Positions 62,818 through 64,000 of a stretch of 64,000 bases of DNA are shown piece by piece. Source of the DNA: Xanthomonas sp. 3793 (GTDB taxonomy: Bacteria > Pseudomonadota > Gammaproteobacteria > Xanthomonadales > Xanthomonadaceae); contig NZ_JANTYU010000006.1 of assembly GCF_024806835.1 (NCBI RefSeq), positions 1 to 64,000 on the forward strand, given 5' to 3'. A program made the translations under genes and the position numbers. Position 1 is the stretch's first letter. Every line of letters starts with the position of its first letter. The notes under the pieces were generated by a model. It made no database searches and was not told where the DNA came from. It was given only the letters and a program-made list of their open reading frames with translations.

Positions 62818-63366
62818 ATGGCCATGCGTGGACCACGACTCGAATTCGCCGTCGGCGCCTTTTTGCTGCTGACCCTGGCCTCGCTGCTGGTGCTGGCGGT
62901 GGCCTCGACCAATCAACGCTGGGGCTTCGGGTCCAGCCAGTACACGCTGACCGCGCGCTTCAGCCAGATCGGCCAGCTGCGCGCGCAGGCGCCGGTGAAG
63001 ATCGGCGGGGTGACCATCGGCAAGGTGTCCGAGATCAGCCTGGATCCGACCAAGTTCGATTCGGTGGTGACGCTGTCGCTGGACACCAAATACAAGGACC
63101 TCCCCGCCGACACCTCGGCCGGTATCTTCACCAGCGGCTTGCTGGGCGAGAGCTATATCGGCCTGCAGCCGGGCGGCGACCCGGACACGCTCAAGCCGGG
63201 CGAAGAGATCGGCTTCACCCAACCGGCGGTGGATCTGCTGCAGCTGGTCGGCAAGTACATGTTCAGTGGTGGCGGTAGTGGTGGCAGCAATGCCCCGGCC
63301 GCCACCAATGGCCAGGCCCCCGCGCCTGCCCAGCCCGCTCCTCCCTCCACGGAACCACACCAATGA
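62818..63366 (+). CDS. mlaD: phospholipid-binding MCE protein MlaD
   Basis: 182 residues: N-terminal membrane helix (FAVGAFLLLTLASLLVLAV), then one MCE domain (YTLTARFSQIGQLRAQAPVK, IGGVTIGKVSEISLDP), GLLGESYIGLQPGGDPDTL and a low-complexity Gly/Ser/Pro/Ala tail. Forms the hexameric ring on MlaE. The stop overlaps the mlaC ATG (ATGA). Confidence 0.94.
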   Translation: MAMRGPRLEFAVGAFLLLTLASLLVLAVASTNQRWGFGSSQYTLTARFSQIGQLRAQAPVKIGGVTIGKVSEISLDPTKFDSVVTLSLDTKYKDLPADTSAGIFTSGLLGESYIGLQPGGDPDTLKPGEEIGFTQPAVDLLQLVGKYMFSGGGSGGSNAPAATNGQAPAPAQPAPPSTEPHQ

Positions 63367-64000
63367 AGACCACCCTGCTCTCCGCCGTCCTGGCCTCGAC
63401 CCTGCTGGTGTGCGCACCGGCCACCGTGCTGGCGCAGCCGGCTGCCGCCAGCGCGCCTGCGCAGGGCGCGGCCACCAAGACCGTCATCGACAGCAGCACC
63501 CGCATCCTGAGCACGCTGGACCAGCGCCGCGCCGAGTTCCGCAGCAACCCGGCCGCCCTGCGCCAGTACATCAACGGCGAATTGAACAAGGCCTTCGACC
63601 GCGACTACTCCGCCCGCCTGGTGCTGGGCGTGCACGGCCGTGGCGCCTCCGACGCGGACATCAAGCTGTTTGCCGACGCACTGGCCGAGAACCTGATGCA
63701 GCGCTACGGCACTGCGCTGCTCAACTTCGAAGGCAAGCCGACCTTCCGCGCCAAGTCCGAGAGCGCGCTGCCGGGCAACCGCGGCGTCAAGGTCTCCACC
63801 GACCTGCTGCGTGCCGGCAACGACCCGACCCCGGTCGATTACCTGATGCGCAACAGCGGTGGCCAGTGGAAGATCTTCGACGTGATGATCGAAGGCATTT
63901 CCTACGTACAGACCTTCAAGACCCAGTTCGATGGCCCGTTGCGCGAGAAGGGCATCGCCAAGGTCGCCGCCGATCTGCGCAGCGGCAACCTGCAGGTCGG
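63363..64000 (+). CDS. mlaC: periplasmic phospholipid carrier MlaC (3' end outside window)
   Basis: 212 residues visible; the gene continues past the window. Signal peptide (LLSAVLASTLLVCAPATVLAQ) then a MlaC domain: AALRQYINGELNKAFDRDYS, VLGVHGRGASDADIKLFADA, VDYLMRNSGGQWKIFDVMIE, GISYVQTFKTQFDGPLREKG. MlaC ferries lipid between the MlaA complex and MlaFEDB. mlaB would be expected next. Confidence 0.93.
   Translation, partial: MKTTLLSAVLASTLLVCAPATVLAQPAAASAPAQGAATKTVIDSSTRILSTLDQRRAEFRSNPAALRQYINGELNKAFDRDYSARLVLGVHGRGASDADIKLFADALAENLMQRYGTALLNFEGKPTFRAKSESALPGNRGVKVSTDLLRAGNDPTPVDYLMRNSGGQWKIFDVMIEGISYVQTFKTQFDGPLREKGIAKVAADLRSGNLQV

Overview
The window is high-GC, gene-dense chromosomal DNA from a gammaproteobacterium, almost certainly a Xanthomonas. 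The best single clue is a bphO-bphP pair whose bacteriophytochrome ends in a PAS domain instead of a histidine kinase, as in the X. campestris protein. Other support: a dispersed xanthomonad-type intergenic palindrome, GTAG-type REP sequences and the families of lipoproteins and transporters present. No tRNA, rRNA or CRISPR array was seen.

Layout. 0.4-6 kb: BenE-like transporter, bphO-bphP light-sensing pair, TetA-like MFS exporter. 6.4-10.9 kb: MltB-type transglycosylase in one open frame with a hexose-6-phosphate mutarotase, a small membrane protein, YchJ and a TSUP permease. 11-20.3 kb: a TonB siderophore receptor with a Fur-box-like site, then folE and a jetA-jetB-jetC (MksF-MksE-MksB) SMC-like operon with no jetD/mksG nuclease beside it. 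20.3-25.8 kb: a tightly overlapping marR - DUF1656 - HlyD - NodT - FUSC aromatic-acid-type efflux operon. 26-32.5 kb: KgtP-like permease, YdeI-like protein, KptA, cardiolipin synthase, and an antitoxin followed by a RelE/ParE-like toxin domain fused to a membrane-anchored proline-rich protein. 32.6-42 kb: small exported proteins, a decayed aspartyl protease, esterases, a pseudouridine synthase and orphan small genes.

42-50 kb is an accessory island, visibly less GC-rich in its middle: a membrane-anchored Mrr-like nuclease with a C-terminal zinc ribbon, an integron attC-like sequence, a tandem array of three paralogous lipoproteins each followed by the start or remnant of a second gene, a ParD-like antitoxin with a decayed ParE, and a RhuM-like gene broken by an amber codon. 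50-60 kb is recC-recB-recD (minus strand), whose recB and recD frames carry in-frame copies of the genomic repeats. 60.4-61 kb holds a 48-bp tandem repeat and an autotransporter barrel fragment. The window ends in mlaF-mlaE-mlaD-mlaC, the last cut by the window edge.

Most likely worth follow-up: the JetABC set lacking JetD, the toxin-membrane protein fusion, the lipoprotein array, and coding-frame capture of repeats in recB, recD and the FUSC transporter.
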